Positions 42,789-51,865 of a DNA stretch of 64,000 nucleotides are shown piece by piece. The stretch is from Streptomyces sp. A0958. Its GTDB lineage: Bacteria; Actinomycetota; Actinomycetes; Streptomycetales; Streptomycetaceae. The notes beneath the pieces are model-generated. The model searched no databases. It was not told the DNA's origin and saw only the letters and a program-made list of their open reading frames with translations. Made by a program: the position numbers and the translations under genes. The stretch covers positions 248,001-312,000 of the forward strand of contig NZ_SSBK01000005.1 of NCBI RefSeq assembly GCF_004795035.1, in the 5' to 3' direction. The number at the start of each line of letters is the position of its first letter. Positions within the stretch are counted from its first letter, which is position 1.

Positions 42789-45253
42789 CGGATCTCCTCC
42801 GGGCGTGTCGCGTGCAGCCGCTCGTCCGCCTCGCCCGCACCGCCGCCGGTGGTCGCGGGCACGGCCGCGCCCGGGACGGGTGCGGAGGCGGTGGTGGTGG
42901 GCGCGGGGGCGGGGGAGCCGGTGGCCTCGACGCGGCGCAGCCGGGCGGCGGCCGTCTTGAAGAGCGGCTGTTTGGAGACCGGGTCCCACTCGGTGGGCGT
43001 CAGCTCGTTCCCGGCGCGCCCGTCGCCCTCGGGCGCGAACCCGCCGTCGGTGTCCCAGTAGCCGTAGTGGAACGGCAGGAACAGCACCCCGTCCCGGATG
43101 CCGCTGACGCGTGCCTGGGCCCGTACCGTGCCGCGCGCGGTGGCGACCTCCACCAGATCGCCCTCCTCGATGCCGTACGAGTCCGCGTCGCCGGCGGAGA
43201 CCTCCACCCATACCTGGGGCGCGGCGGCCTGGAGCTGCGGGGCCCTCGCCGTCTTGGTCCGGGTGTGGAACTGGTAGAGCGTCCGGCCGGTGATCAGGGA
43301 GAACGGATACTCCCCGCCGGGCGGCTCGTGCGGCGTCACGTACTCGGCGGCCTTGATGACCGCCTTCGCCGACGGGTTCAGCGCCCGGTACTCGCTCTCC
43401 TCCACCGGCGCCCCGGTGATCAGGTCGCGCCCGAAGCTCTCGCAGTAATCGGCGCCGCTCCAGAACGCACCGTCCGCGTACAGCCGCTCCGTACCGTAGG
43501 GGTGCCGCTCGTTGCAAGGCCACTGGATACCGCTCCCGCCGCGGAGTTTGGCGTACGTGATGCCCGTGTAGTCGCAGGGGCGGCCCCGGCTGCACTCCTT
43601 CCAGCCCTCGAACGCGGCCTCCGGGCCGTTCCACGGGACCAGCGGGCCGCCGTCCTTGTCCCGCAGGCCGAGGCGGCGCGCGAAGTCGCAGAAGATGTCC
43701 AGGTCGGGCCTGGCGTCCCCGGGCGGTTCGACCGCCTTCTCCGAAAGGTGCACGGTGCGGTCCGCGTTGGTGAAGGTGCCGGTCTTCTCGCCCCAGATCG
43801 CCGCGGGCAGGACCACGTCGGCGAGCTGCGCCGTCTCGGTGAGGAAGGCGTCCTGGACGACGAGGAACAGACGTTCCTGGGCGAGCACCGAACGGATGCG
43901 CCGGAGCTCCGGCAGCGACACCGCCGGATTGGTGCCGCTGACCCACAGCATCCGGATGGAGCCCTCCTCCACGTACCGGAACATCTGCATGGCGTGGGTG
44001 GGCGGGCCGTAGTGCGGCACCTGGAGCGGGTCCAGGTTCCACAGTCGGGCGAGCTCGGCCATGTGGGCGTCGTTCTCCCAGTTGCGGAACCCCGGCATGT
44101 CGCCGTTGGCGCCGCACTCGCGGGTGTTCTGCGCCGTCGGCTGACCGTTCATCTGGAGGACCCCGCAGCCCGGCCGCCCCAGCATGCCCCGTACCAGGTG
44201 CAGGTTGTTGACCTGCACCGCCGCCGCGGTGGCCTGGTGCGACTGGTAGAAGCCCTGCAAAACCGTGGACAGCAGCCGCTCGGCCGTGCCCAGGACGCGG
44301 GCGGCCTCCCGGACCTGTTCGGCGGGTACTCCGCAGATGTCCGCCACATGTGCGGGCGTGTAGGCGTCAAGGCCCTTCTTCAACTCGTCGAAGCCGACGG
44401 TGTTGCGGTCGATGTAGCCCTGGTCGGTCCAGCCGTTCGCCACGATCTCCCGCAGCAGGCCGTTCATCAGGGCGACGTTGGTCCCGGGGCGCGGCGCGAG
44501 ATGCACGGTGGCCGCCCTCGCCACCGGGGTCGGCCGCGGGTCCACGCAGACGACGGCAGGGGGGTTCGGACCGGCCAGCCGGTCCAGCACGCGCGTCCAC
44601 AGGACCGTCTGGGTCTCCGCCATGTTGTGGCCGAACAGCGCGATGGTGTCCGCGTGGTCGATGTCGGAGTACGAGCCCGGCTGCCCGTCACTGCCGAACG
44701 ACTCCTTCAGCGCCTCGGCGGCCGTCGACGTGCACAGCCGGGTGTTGCCGTCCAGGTGGTTGGTGCCCAGGCCGCCCCGGGCGATCAGGGCGAGCGTGTA
44801 GTACTCCTCGGAGAAGAGCTGGCCCGAGGTGTAGAAGCCCACCGACGACGGACCGCGCTCCTCCATGAGTTCCCGCGTACGGCGCACCACCCGGTCCATC
44901 GCGGTGTCCCAGTCGCTCTCCACCAGCCGGCCGGCCTCGCGCACCAGCGGCCGGGTCAGCCGGTCTGGGGAGCCGTTCGCCTGCCAGCCGAACAGGTCCT
45001 TCGGGCCGAGCCGCCCATGGTTGACCCGGTCCTGCGCGCGCCCCCGCACCCCGACGATCCGCCCGCCTTTCACGGCGATGTCGAGCCCGTCCCCGTTGGA
45101 GTGCAGGACTGCCGCCGACTGGACCCAGCGCTCGACCTGGTCCGGTGTGACCCCGTCGGCGAGCCGGGTGTCCACCCGTACGGGCCACGGCTCTCCCCGG
45201 CCGTACGGGGTCCGGGTGCCCCAGGGCTGTGCGATGCGGTCGGTTCGTGTCAT
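42785..45253 (-). CDS. Molybdopterin-dependent oxidoreductase without N-terminal Fe-S cysteines
   Basis: An 822-residue molybdopterin enzyme of the assimilatory nitrate reductase / formate dehydrogenase type. HLDGNTRLCTSTAAEALKES puts a Mo-ligand Cys at about 174, LHLVRGMLGRPGCGVLQMNG and VLPAAIWGEKTGTFTNADR are family segments, and the C-terminal dinucleotide-binding domain has SLITGRTLYQFHTRTKTARA and LPFHYGYWDTDGGFAPEG. The N-terminal CxxCxxxC cluster motif is absent (AVLHSNGDGLDIAV stands there). ATG at 45253 has TGAGGAG upstream. Nitrate reduction is possible; the real substrate is unknown. Confidence 0.85.
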   Translation of the reverse strand: MTRTDRIAQPWGTRTPYGRGEPWPVRVDTRLADGVTPDQVERWVQSAAVLHSNGDGLDIAVKGGRIVGVRGRAQDRVNHGRLGPKDLFGWQANGSPDRLTRPLVREAGRLVESDWDTAMDRVVRRTRELMEERGPSSVGFYTSGQLFSEEYYTLALIARGGLGTNHLDGNTRLCTSTAAEALKESFGSDGQPGSYSDIDHADTIALFGHNMAETQTVLWTRVLDRLAGPNPPAVVCVDPRPTPVARAATVHLAPRPGTNVALMNGLLREIVANGWTDQGYIDRNTVGFDELKKGLDAYTPAHVADICGVPAEQVREAARVLGTAERLLSTVLQGFYQSHQATAAAVQVNNLHLVRGMLGRPGCGVLQMNGQPTAQNTRECGANGDMPGFRNWENDAHMAELARLWNLDPLQVPHYGPPTHAMQMFRYVEEGSIRMLWVSGTNPAVSLPELRRIRSVLAQERLFLVVQDAFLTETAQLADVVLPAAIWGEKTGTFTNADRTVHLSEKAVEPPGDARPDLDIFCDFARRLGLRDKDGGPLVPWNGPEAAFEGWKECSRGRPCDYTGITYAKLRGGSGIQWPCNERHPYGTERLYADGAFWSGADYCESFGRDLITGAPVEESEYRALNPSAKAVIKAAEYVTPHEPPGGEYPFSLITGRTLYQFHTRTKTARAPQLQAAAPQVWVEVSAGDADSYGIEEGDLVEVATARGTVRAQARVSGIRDGVLFLPFHYGYWDTDGGFAPEGDGRAGNELTPTEWDPVSKQPLFKTAAARLRRVEATGSPAPAPTTTASAPVPGAAVPATTGGGAGEADERLHATRPEEIR

Positions 45254-45263
45254 CGGGTGCTCC

Positions 45264-46445
45264 TCAGGTGCGGCCGGTACGGGCACGCCCGGCCGGAAGC
45301 GCCGAGCCGTCGGCGCCGGGCATCAGGTCGTCGAGCAGGGCCTGGCAGCAGGCCAGCAGGCTGCCGAGCGAGGCGCGGGTGTCGGTGCCGGGCCCGTGCA
45401 GGTGCCCCATCGCGTCGGCCAGGGCACGGCGGGCCTCGTCCAGGTGGCCGGCGCGCCGTTCCAGGCACTCGTCGTCCGGGCCCTGCTCCATGAGCGTCTG
45501 GTCGGCCGCGCAGACCTTCCCGGCGGCGGCCAGTACGAGGCTCAGGTCCTCCAGGGACCGGCCCGGCGGGCGGGGCAGCGCCCGCCGCTCGGAGGCGGTC
45601 TCCCAGAGGGTCAGCGTCAGGGTGAGCAGGCGGTTCCCCACCTGCGCCCAGAGGACGTCCCACGTATCGGAGGGGGAGGGGGTGCTGCGGCGCATCCGGT
45701 GGCCCGGGTTGAACCGGAAGCTCTCCGACGCCCACCCGCGCGCCGCCCGAAGCTCCGACAGCGCCCCCGGCAGCTCCCCGGCGGCCCGGTGCCAGCGCCC
45801 CGCCTGCTCCTCGTCGTACTCCTTGACGACGCCCTCGCTCAATTCGCGCAGGAGGCGGGCGCAGTCGCGGGGCAGCGCGCACGCGAGGGTTTTGACGTGC
45901 AGGGAGTGCACGGGCGGCAGGACGATCGCGTTGACCGCGATCCCGACGACGGCCCCCACCGCGGTCTCCAGCAGCCGGTGTCCGACGGCGGGCAGCGAGT
46001 AGGACCCGTAGGCCAGGACGAACAGGGCGGTCGTCGGCGCGTACAGGCCCTGCTCGCCGACCGGCGCCCAGTTGCCGAGGAGCACGGTCAGCGGGAGGGC
46101 GATGAGCATGGCGGACATGGTGTCCCCGGTGACCGCCGCGGCCCCGGCGGCGAGCAGGGTTCCGGACGCCATCATCGCGAGCAGTTCGACCGCGGAGCGC
46201 AGGGAGCGGTAGACGGTTCCCTGGACCAGGGCCACGGCCGCCCAGGGGGCCATCAGCGCCATCGGGGCCGCCAGCCACCAGCCCGTCAGCGCCCAGGCGA
46301 GGGCGGCCGCGGCGGCGGCCTTCAGGGACTGCACCAACTGGTACCGGCCGGGGAAGCGCATGTCCGAGGCAAGGGAGCCCCACCACGCCTTCACGTCGGC
46401 CGGCCGGGCGAGCAGGCCCCCTGCCGTCTTCCCGGTCCGGGACAC
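45264..46445 (-). CDS. FUSC/aromatic-acid-exporter-type membrane protein
   Basis: A 393-residue protein. The first 170 residues form about six membrane helices (QSLKAAAAAALAWALTGWWLA, MALMAPWAAVALVQGTVYRS, LLAMMASGTLLAAGAAAV, LYAPTTALFVLAYGSYSLPAV, and AVVGIAVNAIVLPP); the rest is a helical cytoplasmic domain. It resembles FUSC/ArAE-type putative exporters. The start is placed at GTG 46445, spaced from GGAGGG, rather than TTG 46451. It ends 10 bp before the molybdopterin enzyme gene, so they may form one operon. Confidence 0.8.
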   Translation of the reverse strand: MSRTGKTAGGLLARPADVKAWWGSLASDMRFPGRYQLVQSLKAAAAAALAWALTGWWLAAPMALMAPWAAVALVQGTVYRSLRSAVELLAMMASGTLLAAGAAAVTGDTMSAMLIALPLTVLLGNWAPVGEQGLYAPTTALFVLAYGSYSLPAVGHRLLETAVGAVVGIAVNAIVLPPVHSLHVKTLACALPRDCARLLRELSEGVVKEYDEEQAGRWHRAAGELPGALSELRAARGWASESFRFNPGHRMRRSTPSPSDTWDVLWAQVGNRLLTLTLTLWETASERRALPRPPGRSLEDLSLVLAAAGKVCAADQTLMEQGPDDECLERRAGHLDEARRALADAMGHLHGPGTDTRASLGSLLACCQALLDDLMPGADGSALPAGRARTGRT

Positions 46446-46495
46446 GGACAACCCTCCCTCTGCGCATACCGACCCGGCCTGTTTCCGCCGCGCGG

Positions 46496-46966
46496 TCAGC
46501 CCCTCCGCCCCTGTTCCTCTTCCTCGTCCGTGGTGTGGACGGCGGCCTCCTCGGCGGATGCCGCGCCGCCGTCGATGCCCACGTCGTCGGCGTAGACGTC
46601 GGTGCGCCGTCCGGGCACCTCGTCCGCCGCACTCAGACGGCCGGAACGCGTCTCGCCGTCCTTCGGCTCCAGCGGTTCGCCCTCGCCGCCGTTCAGGTCA
46701 CCGATGCCGTCGCCGTCCGGCGGCTCGACGTCGTCGACCTCCTGCGCCAGGCGCTGGTCGAGGGATTCGCCGCGGCGCTCCTCCTCGCCCGTCGTTCCGT
46801 ACTTGTCGACGGCCAGCGGACGCTCGGGCGGGGAGTAGCCCTCTTCCATCTGGTCGTCCAGCCCTCGTTCGCCGAGGGTGTTCTCCATGTCGAGTTCGTC
46901 GTTCGGCGGGTCCTGGCCGTCGTCCTGCGGCTGGTAGACATCGTCGCCACGTGCCTCTGTCGGCAT
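46496..46966 (-). CDS. DUF5709-domain protein
   Basis: A 156-residue acidic, hydrophilic protein of a family common in Streptomyces (DUF5709). Typical segments are DVYQPQDDGQDPPNDELDM, RGLDDQMEEGYSPPERPLAV, SLDQRLAQEVDDVEPPDGDG and VGIDGGAASAEEAAVHTTD. Its biochemical role is unknown. The ATG at 46966 is supported by the family start. A SigB-like sequence (47057-47081) stands about 95 bp upstream, so a stress link is possible. Confidence 0.88.
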   Translation of the reverse strand: MPTEARGDDVYQPQDDGQDPPNDELDMENTLGERGLDDQMEEGYSPPERPLAVDKYGTTGEEERRGESLDQRLAQEVDDVEPPDGDGIGDLNGGEGEPLEPKDGETRSGRLSAADEVPGRRTDVYADDVGIDGGAASAEEAAVHTTDEEEEQGRRG

Positions 46967-47056
46967 GATTCGTCCTTCCGTCGGAGGCGTCATGAGTGCC
47001 CGGGAGCCGCCGGGTGGCGTCACGCCACCCGGCCGCTTCCCTTCGCACCCCTGCGA

Positions 47057-47081
47057 GTGCCCTGCCGGGCATGGTGGAAAC
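47057..47081 (-). promoter_or_regulatory. SigB-like promoter before the DUF5709 gene
   Basis: Minus strand: GTTT (47081-47078), 15 bp, GGGCAC (47062-47057). It fits GNNT-N14-16-GGGTAY except for C in place of T. Confidence 0.45.
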
Positions 47082-47096
47082 ACCCCATTTGTCACC

Positions 47097-47309
47097 CTAG
47101 GTGTGCGGCTGATCCGCGTCCTCCTGGGCGTCCTCATTCGGGGTCAGCGCATCCCCGGCCTCGCTGTCCCTGTCCTTTTCGCCGCGCCGCTTCCCGAGAT
47201 CCGCGACATCCGTCTCGGCCTCCTCCGCCTCCTGGAGCACCTCGTCCGCGGCGGTCCGGGGAGGCTTCCCGCCGTCCGGGCGGCTGTGCTCGTGATCCTG
47301 GTGGTTCAT
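47097..47309 (-). CDS. Small acidic hypothetical protein
   Basis: A 70-residue, highly charged, disordered-looking protein (DEVLQEAEEAETDVADLGKR, then ALTPNEDAQEDADQ). No domain is recognised. AAGGAGA stands before the ATG at 47309, and coding-type codon bias supports it as real. A SigB-like sequence is about 85 bp upstream (47393-47417). It may be part of the same stress group as its DUF5709 neighbour. Confidence 0.6.
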   Translation of the reverse strand: MNHQDHEHSRPDGGKPPRTAADEVLQEAEEAETDVADLGKRRGEKDRDSEAGDALTPNEDAQEDADQPHT

Positions 47310-47392
47310 GTGTCTCCTTACGTGGGCGGCGCCCCGCCGACCGGGCGGGACGGCACGTGGCGGGCCTGCGGAGGCCCGGCCTCCTCCCGCGC

Positions 47393-47417
47393 GTGCCCTG
47401 GACCGGGCCGGCTACAC
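47393..47417 (-). promoter_or_regulatory. SigB-like promoter before the small acidic protein gene
   Basis: Minus strand: GTGT (47417-47414), 15 bp, GGGCAC (47398-47393). Same form as the element before the DUF5709 gene. Confidence 0.4.
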
Positions 47418-47437
47418 ACCACCGGCCCGGCGCGGTC

Positions 47438-49717
47438 TCAGAGGGCCGGGGTGAAGCGGTCCCAGACACGGTGACCTGCGAGAAGCGTGGCCACGCCGTC
47501 CAGCACGGTGGACGCGGCGCTGCCGGACACCACCCCGGCCGCGTCCGCGGCCAGACCGGCCTTCTCCAGCACCGTCGCCCCGTCGCCCCAGGCACCGACG
47601 GCCTTGCCGTGGCGGAACGCCTCGGTGACCAGCAGCAGGACGCGCGGGTCCACGCCGGTGGCGGCGGCCACGTCGTCGTCGGTCTTGGCGTCGCGCGCCC
47701 CGTACGCGTCGGCGCCCGGAACGGGGGCCCCGGCCAGCACGACCGCGTCGAACTCGGTCGACCGGGCGGTGGCGAAGGTGCGCTGCACGGTGACCGGGTC
47801 GCCGCCGCCGCCCAGCTCGCCGCCCGTCGGCGCGATCACCAGCGGAACCATCCCGGCGTCCAGGATCACCCCGCGCGCCTCCCGCACGGCGTCCAGGCCG
47901 GTCTCCCCGTCGGTGACGATGCCGACGACCCGGCCGTCGACCGGCCAGGTACGGCCGAGCTGGGACAGCGCGGGGCTCGGCTCGACCGACGCCAGGGCCA
48001 CCGTCGCCTCCGGCGCCGGCAGGCCAAGGCCCTGCGCGACGCGCGAGCACAGCTCCGGGTCGATGTTGGCGAGCGCCTTGAGCCCCCGCTCCTTGACCGC
48101 CTTCTCCCAGCACTTGCCGAGCTCGAAGGTGTACGCGGCGACGATGTGCTCGCGCTCCGTGGGCGTCATGCTGAGCCAGAACAGCCGCGCCTGGCTGAAG
48201 TGGTCGTCGAAGGAGGCCGCCGCGTCCCGCACCTTGCGGGCCGCCGGGACCTCGGCGGGCACCTCGATGTACGCACCGGTGTCCGCGCCGGCGACGAACG
48301 GGCAGCCACCGTCCAGGGAGTTGGGCCGGTACGGTGCCACGCCGCGGTGCACGGCCGTCTGGTGCATGCCGTCGCGCAGCATGTCGTTGACCGGCGCGTG
48401 GGTCCGGTTGATCGGCAGCTGCGCGAAGTTGGGCCCGCCGAGCCGGGTGATCTGGGTGTCGATGTACGAGAAGAGCCGGCCCTGCATCAGCGGGTCGTTG
48501 GTGACGTCGATGCCCGGGACCATGTGGCCGACGTGGAAGGCGACCTGCTCGGTCTCGGCGAAGTAGTTCGACGGGTTCGCGTTCAGGGTCATCAGACCGA
48601 TCGGGCGGACCGGCGCCAGCTCCTCCGGCACGATCTTCGTCGGGTCCAGCAGGTCGATGCCCTCGAACATCTGGTCCTCGTTGTCGGGGAACGTCTGCAC
48701 GCCCAGCTCCCACTGGGGGAAGGCGCCCGCCTCGATCGCGTCGGCCAGGTCACGGCGGTGGAAGTCGGGGTCCATGCCCGCGGTGATCTGCGCCTCCTCC
48801 CAGACCTGCGAGTGCACACCCAGCTTCGGCTTCCAGTGGAACTTCACCAGCGTGGTCGCGCCCTCGGCGTTGACCAGCCGGAACGTGTGGATGCCGAAGC
48901 CCTCCATCATCCGGTACGAACGCGGGATGCCCCGGTCCGACATGTTCCACAGGGTGTGGTGGGTCGCCTCCGTGTGCAGGGTGACGAAGTCCCAGAACGT
49001 GTCGTGCGCGCTCTGCGCCTGCGGGATCTCACGGTCCGGGTGCGGCTTGCCGGCGTGGATGATGTCGGGGAACTTGATCGCGTCCTGGATGAAGAACACC
49101 GGGATGTTGTTGCCGACCAGGTCGAACACACCCTCCTCGGTGTAGAACTTCGTCGCGAAGCCCCGGGTGTCGCGCACCGTGTCGGCGGAGCCGCGCGAGC
49201 CGAGCACGGTGGAGAACCGTACGAACACCGGCGTCTCGGCGCCCTCGGCGAGGAAGGCGGCCTTGGTGATGCCCGCCGCGGCGCCGTAGGCCCGGAAGAC
49301 ACCGTGCGCGGCGGCCCCACGGGCGTGCACCACCCGCTCCGGGATGCGCTCGTGGTCGAAGTGGGTGATCTTCTCCCGGAGGTGGTGGTCCTGGAGCAGG
49401 ACCGGGCCGCGGGGACCGGCCTTCAGCGAGTGGTCCGTGTCGTACAGGCGCGCACCCTGCGCGGTGGTGAGGTAGGCGCCGCCCTGGGCCACCTTGTCCT
49501 GCGGGGCGCCGGTCGGCTGCCCCGTCGGGCTGTACGTGTCGGGCCCGGTCTGGTCGTGCTTGGGCGGCAGCGGCTCGCGCGCCTTGGTGGGCTCCTCGAC
49601 CTGGGCGGCCTCGGGGCCGGGGGCGCCGGGCAGTTCGTTGCCCGGGCTGACGGCCTCCTGCACCTTGCCTGCGATCTTCTCCGCGGCGGCTGACACCGGG
49701 TTCTTCTTCTCGCTCAC
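47438..49717 (-). CDS. katE: Large-subunit catalase, KatE/HPII type
   Basis: A 759-residue clade-2 catalase. A 60-residue N-terminal extension precedes the core: [20 protein letters not shown] (catalytic His), [28 protein letters not shown] (distal Asn) and the heme-ligand region [18 protein letters not shown]. The last 150 residues form a DJ-1/PfpI-like domain ([47 protein letters not shown]). It degrades hydrogen peroxide. The GTG at 49717 is used; the frame stays open upstream without similarity. It resembles osmotic-stress catalase CatB of S. coelicolor, and a SigB-like sequence lies at 49819-49844. Confidence 0.92.
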   Translation of the reverse strand: MSEKKNPVSAAAEKIAGKVQEAVSPGNELPGAPGPEAAQVEEPTKAREPLPPKHDQTGPDTYSPTGQPTGAPQDKVAQGGAYLTTAQGARLYDTDHSLKAGPRGPVLLQDHHLREKITHFDHERIPERVVHARGAAAHGVFRAYGAAAGITKAAFLAEGAETPVFVRFSTVLGSRGSADTVRDTRGFATKFYTEEGVFDLVGNNIPVFFIQDAIKFPDIIHAGKPHPDREIPQAQSAHDTFWDFVTLHTEATHHTLWNMSDRGIPRSYRMMEGFGIHTFRLVNAEGATTLVKFHWKPKLGVHSQVWEEAQITAGMDPDFHRRDLADAIEAGAFPQWELGVQTFPDNEDQMFEGIDLLDPTKIVPEELAPVRPIGLMTLNANPSNYFAETEQVAFHVGHMVPGIDVTNDPLMQGRLFSYIDTQITRLGGPNFAQLPINRTHAPVNDMLRDGMHQTAVHRGVAPYRPNSLDGGCPFVAGADTGAYIEVPAEVPAARKVRDAAASFDDHFSQARLFWLSMTPTEREHIVAAYTFELGKCWEKAVKERGLKALANIDPELCSRVAQGLGLPAPEATVALASVEPSPALSQLGRTWPVDGRVVGIVTDGETGLDAVREARGVILDAGMVPLVIAPTGGELGGGGDPVTVQRTFATARSTEFDAVVLAGAPVPGADAYGARDAKTDDDVAAATGVDPRVLLLVTEAFRHGKAVGAWGDGATVLEKAGLAADAAGVVSGSAASTVLDGVATLLAGHRVWDRFTPAL

Positions 49718-49766
49718 TGAATTCCAATCTCGCGGGGGGACGGGCAGTGCCGTGCGCGCAGTGGCC

Positions 49767-49800
49767 GGCACGCGCTTGGGGACGGCACGCGCTTGGGGAC
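49767..49800. repeat. 17-bp tandem duplication in the katE leader
   Basis: GGCACGCGCTTGGGGAC occurs twice in tandem (49767-49783 and 49784-49800), between the SigB-like site and the katE start. The sequence is non-coding. Confidence 0.85.
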
Positions 49801-49818
49801 GGCACCGCCTGACCACGG

Positions 49819-49844
49819 GTACCCTGCGCCCCGCGGCCGGACAC
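49819..49844 (-). promoter_or_regulatory. SigB-like promoter before katE
   Basis: Minus strand: GTGT (49844-49841), 16 bp, GGGTAC (49824-49819), an exact match to GNNT-N14-16-GGGTAY. The katE start lies about 100 bp downstream, with the 17-bp tandem repeat in between. Confidence 0.55.
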
Positions 49845-49943
49845 CTGGGTTGCGCCATCCGGCGCCACGCCCCGGGAGCCGCCGCACCCCGTACGGCGGA
49901 AAGCCCACCCGCTGCGGAGGAGCGCAACGGGTATACGGCTCCC

Positions 49944-51269
49944 GTGAACGCTCCCCGAACCAGCCCCGAGAAGCCGGACGCTCCGACGAGCCTCAAGAAG
50001 GACCTGACGACCCCGCTGCTCTACTTCTTCATCCTCGGAGACGTCCTCGGCGCGGGCGTGTACGTGCTGATCGGCGAGGTCGCGGCCGATGCCGGCGGCG
50101 CCGTCTGGGTGCCCCTCCTGGTGGCCCTGTGCCTGGCCCTGCTCACGGCCACCTCGTACGCCGAACTGGCCACCAAGTACCCGCGCGCGGGCGGCGCCTC
50201 CCACTACGCCACCCTGGCGTACGGCCCCTTCATCGGGTTCGTCGCCGGATTCTGCATGCTCGCGGCAGGAGTGGTGTCGGTTGCCGCGCTGACCCGGGGA
50301 TTCGGCGGCGACTACCTGTCCGAGTTCGTCACGCTCCCGCTGGTCCTCGTCACGGTCGTCTTCCTGGTGGCGCTGGCGCTGCTGAACGCCCGCGGCATCA
50401 GCGAATCGACCCGGGCCAACGCCGTCGCCACCGTCATCGAGGTCAGCGGGCTGCTGCTGGTGATCGGGCTCGGCGCCTGGATCGTGCTGCGCGGCGACGG
50501 GGACGTGGGTCGGCTGACGGACCTGGGCACCGAGAGCGAGGGACCGGTCCTGGCCGTGCTGAGCGGCGCCGTGCTCGCGTACTACTCGTTCGTCGGCTTC
50601 GAGACGTCCGTCAACGTGGCCGAAGAGACCCGCGATCCCCGCCGCTCGTACCCCAGGGCGCTCTTCGGCGCCCTGCTCACCGCCGGCGCCGTCTACGCCC
50701 TGGTCGGTGCCGCCGCCGCGGCCGCCGTGCCGACCGGGACGCTGGCGCGGTCCACCGGGCCGCTGCTCGAAGTCGTCCGTACGGCCGGCACCGTGCCCAC
50801 CTGGCTGTTCAGCGCCATCGCCCTGGTGGCCGTGGCCAACGGAGCGCTCCTGACGGGCATCATGTCCTCGCGGCTGGCGTACGGCATGGCCCGCGACGGG
50901 CTGCTGCCGCGCTTCCTGACCGCGGTGCTGCCCGGCCGGCGCACCCCGTGGGCGGCGATCGCCGCGACCACCGCCCTGTCGCTGCTGCTCGCCCTGACCG
51001 GCGACGTCTCCACGCTCGCCTCGACACTGGTCCTGCTCCTCCTCGTCGTCTTCTTCCTCGTCAACACCTCGCTGCTCGTCCTGCGCCGCGACCCGGGCCG
51101 CGCCGATCACTTCAGGGCGCCGGTCGTCGTACCCGTACTCGGCGCAGCTTCCTGCGTCGGGCTCGCCACCCAGATCGAAGGCGCGGTCTGGCTGAGGGGG
51201 CTGGCCGTCCTCGCGGTGGGCGTCGTGCTGGGCGCCGTGGCCGCACTACGGCTGCGCCGCGCCCGCTGA
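49944..51269 (+). CDS. APC-family amino acid permease
   Basis: A 441-residue transporter with about twelve helices. LTTPLLYFFILGDVLGAGVYVLIGEVAADAGGAVW is the APC helix-1 region and FVGFETSVNVAEETRDPRRSYPRAL the helix-6 region. It would import or exchange amino acids or amines. The GTG at 49944 stands six bases after TATACG (49932-49937) with no ribosome site, suggesting a leaderless message. It diverges from katE. Confidence 0.9.
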   Translation: MNAPRTSPEKPDAPTSLKKDLTTPLLYFFILGDVLGAGVYVLIGEVAADAGGAVWVPLLVALCLALLTATSYAELATKYPRAGGASHYATLAYGPFIGFVAGFCMLAAGVVSVAALTRGFGGDYLSEFVTLPLVLVTVVFLVALALLNARGISESTRANAVATVIEVSGLLLVIGLGAWIVLRGDGDVGRLTDLGTESEGPVLAVLSGAVLAYYSFVGFETSVNVAEETRDPRRSYPRALFGALLTAGAVYALVGAAAAAAVPTGTLARSTGPLLEVVRTAGTVPTWLFSAIALVAVANGALLTGIMSSRLAYGMARDGLLPRFLTAVLPGRRTPWAAIAATTALSLLLALTGDVSTLASTLVLLLLVVFFLVNTSLLVLRRDPGRADHFRAPVVVPVLGAASCVGLATQIEGAVWLRGLAVLAVGVVLGAVAALRLRRAR

Positions 51270-51316
51270 ACGGCGCCCCCCCAGTACGCTTGCGGCCACG
51301 TGGACGACAAGGGGGC

Positions 51317-51721
51317 ATGGTGCACGAGAGACCTGCGGACGGACCGGCGACTGGTGCGATGGCGGGGCGGCCCTGGTGGACGGCCAACGAACTCCTGGCG
51401 TTCCTCGTGGAACTCGTGGCGCTGGCCTGCCTCTTCTGGTGGGGGTTCTCCCTCGCGGACCACCTGGCCGTCCGGCTCCCGCTCGGCTGCGCCGTCCTCG
51501 CGGCGGCCATCGCGCTGTGGGCCCTGTTCGCCGCTCCGCGCGCCCGCTTCCGCCCGCCGCTCGCCGGGGTGCTGGCGGTCAAGGCCCTGGTGCTCGGCGG
51601 GGGCGCGTCCGCGCTGTACGGGGTCGGGCACCCCACGGCCGCCGCGGCCCTGGCCGTCGTCGTCGTGGTCAACACCGCCCTGGCGGAGACCTTCCGGCGC
51701 CGGCCCGCCCCCGCTTCGTAG
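51317..51721 (+). CDS. YrdB/DUF2568-family membrane protein
   Basis: A 134-residue protein with four helices: LAFLVELVALACLFWWGFS, GCAVLAAAIALWALFAAP, LAVKALVLGGGASALYGVG and AAALAVVVVVNTALAETFRR. This size and layout match the YrdB/DUF2568 family, whose function is unknown. The ATG at 51317 has AAGGGGG upstream. It is 47 bp after the APC gene and may be in its operon. Confidence 0.75.
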   Translation: MVHERPADGPATGAMAGRPWWTANELLAFLVELVALACLFWWGFSLADHLAVRLPLGCAVLAAAIALWALFAAPRARFRPPLAGVLAVKALVLGGGASALYGVGHPTAAAALAVVVVVNTALAETFRRRPAPAS

Positions 51722-51865
51722 GGGCGCGGCCGGGCGACCGGCCCGCGGAGTCGGTAGCGTGGACATAACGACGAGACCGGACGCCCAGGGACCGAGGACC
51801 GCGCAAGCAACCGGCGTCACGCCCGGCCACGGCCCCTGACCACCGCCCGGGAAGGGACGCCGCTC

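Noticed and set aside
42812..45493. An 893-codon plus-strand frame antisense to the molybdopterin enzyme
   Set aside because: The minus-strand enzyme has family motifs along its length; the antisense product has none.
46535..49693. A 1052-codon plus-strand open frame antisense to katE and its neighbours
   Set aside because: It is opposite a clear catalase with catalytic residues; its sequence is rich in Val, Arg and Gly with no domain. It is a shadow frame of high-GC DNA.
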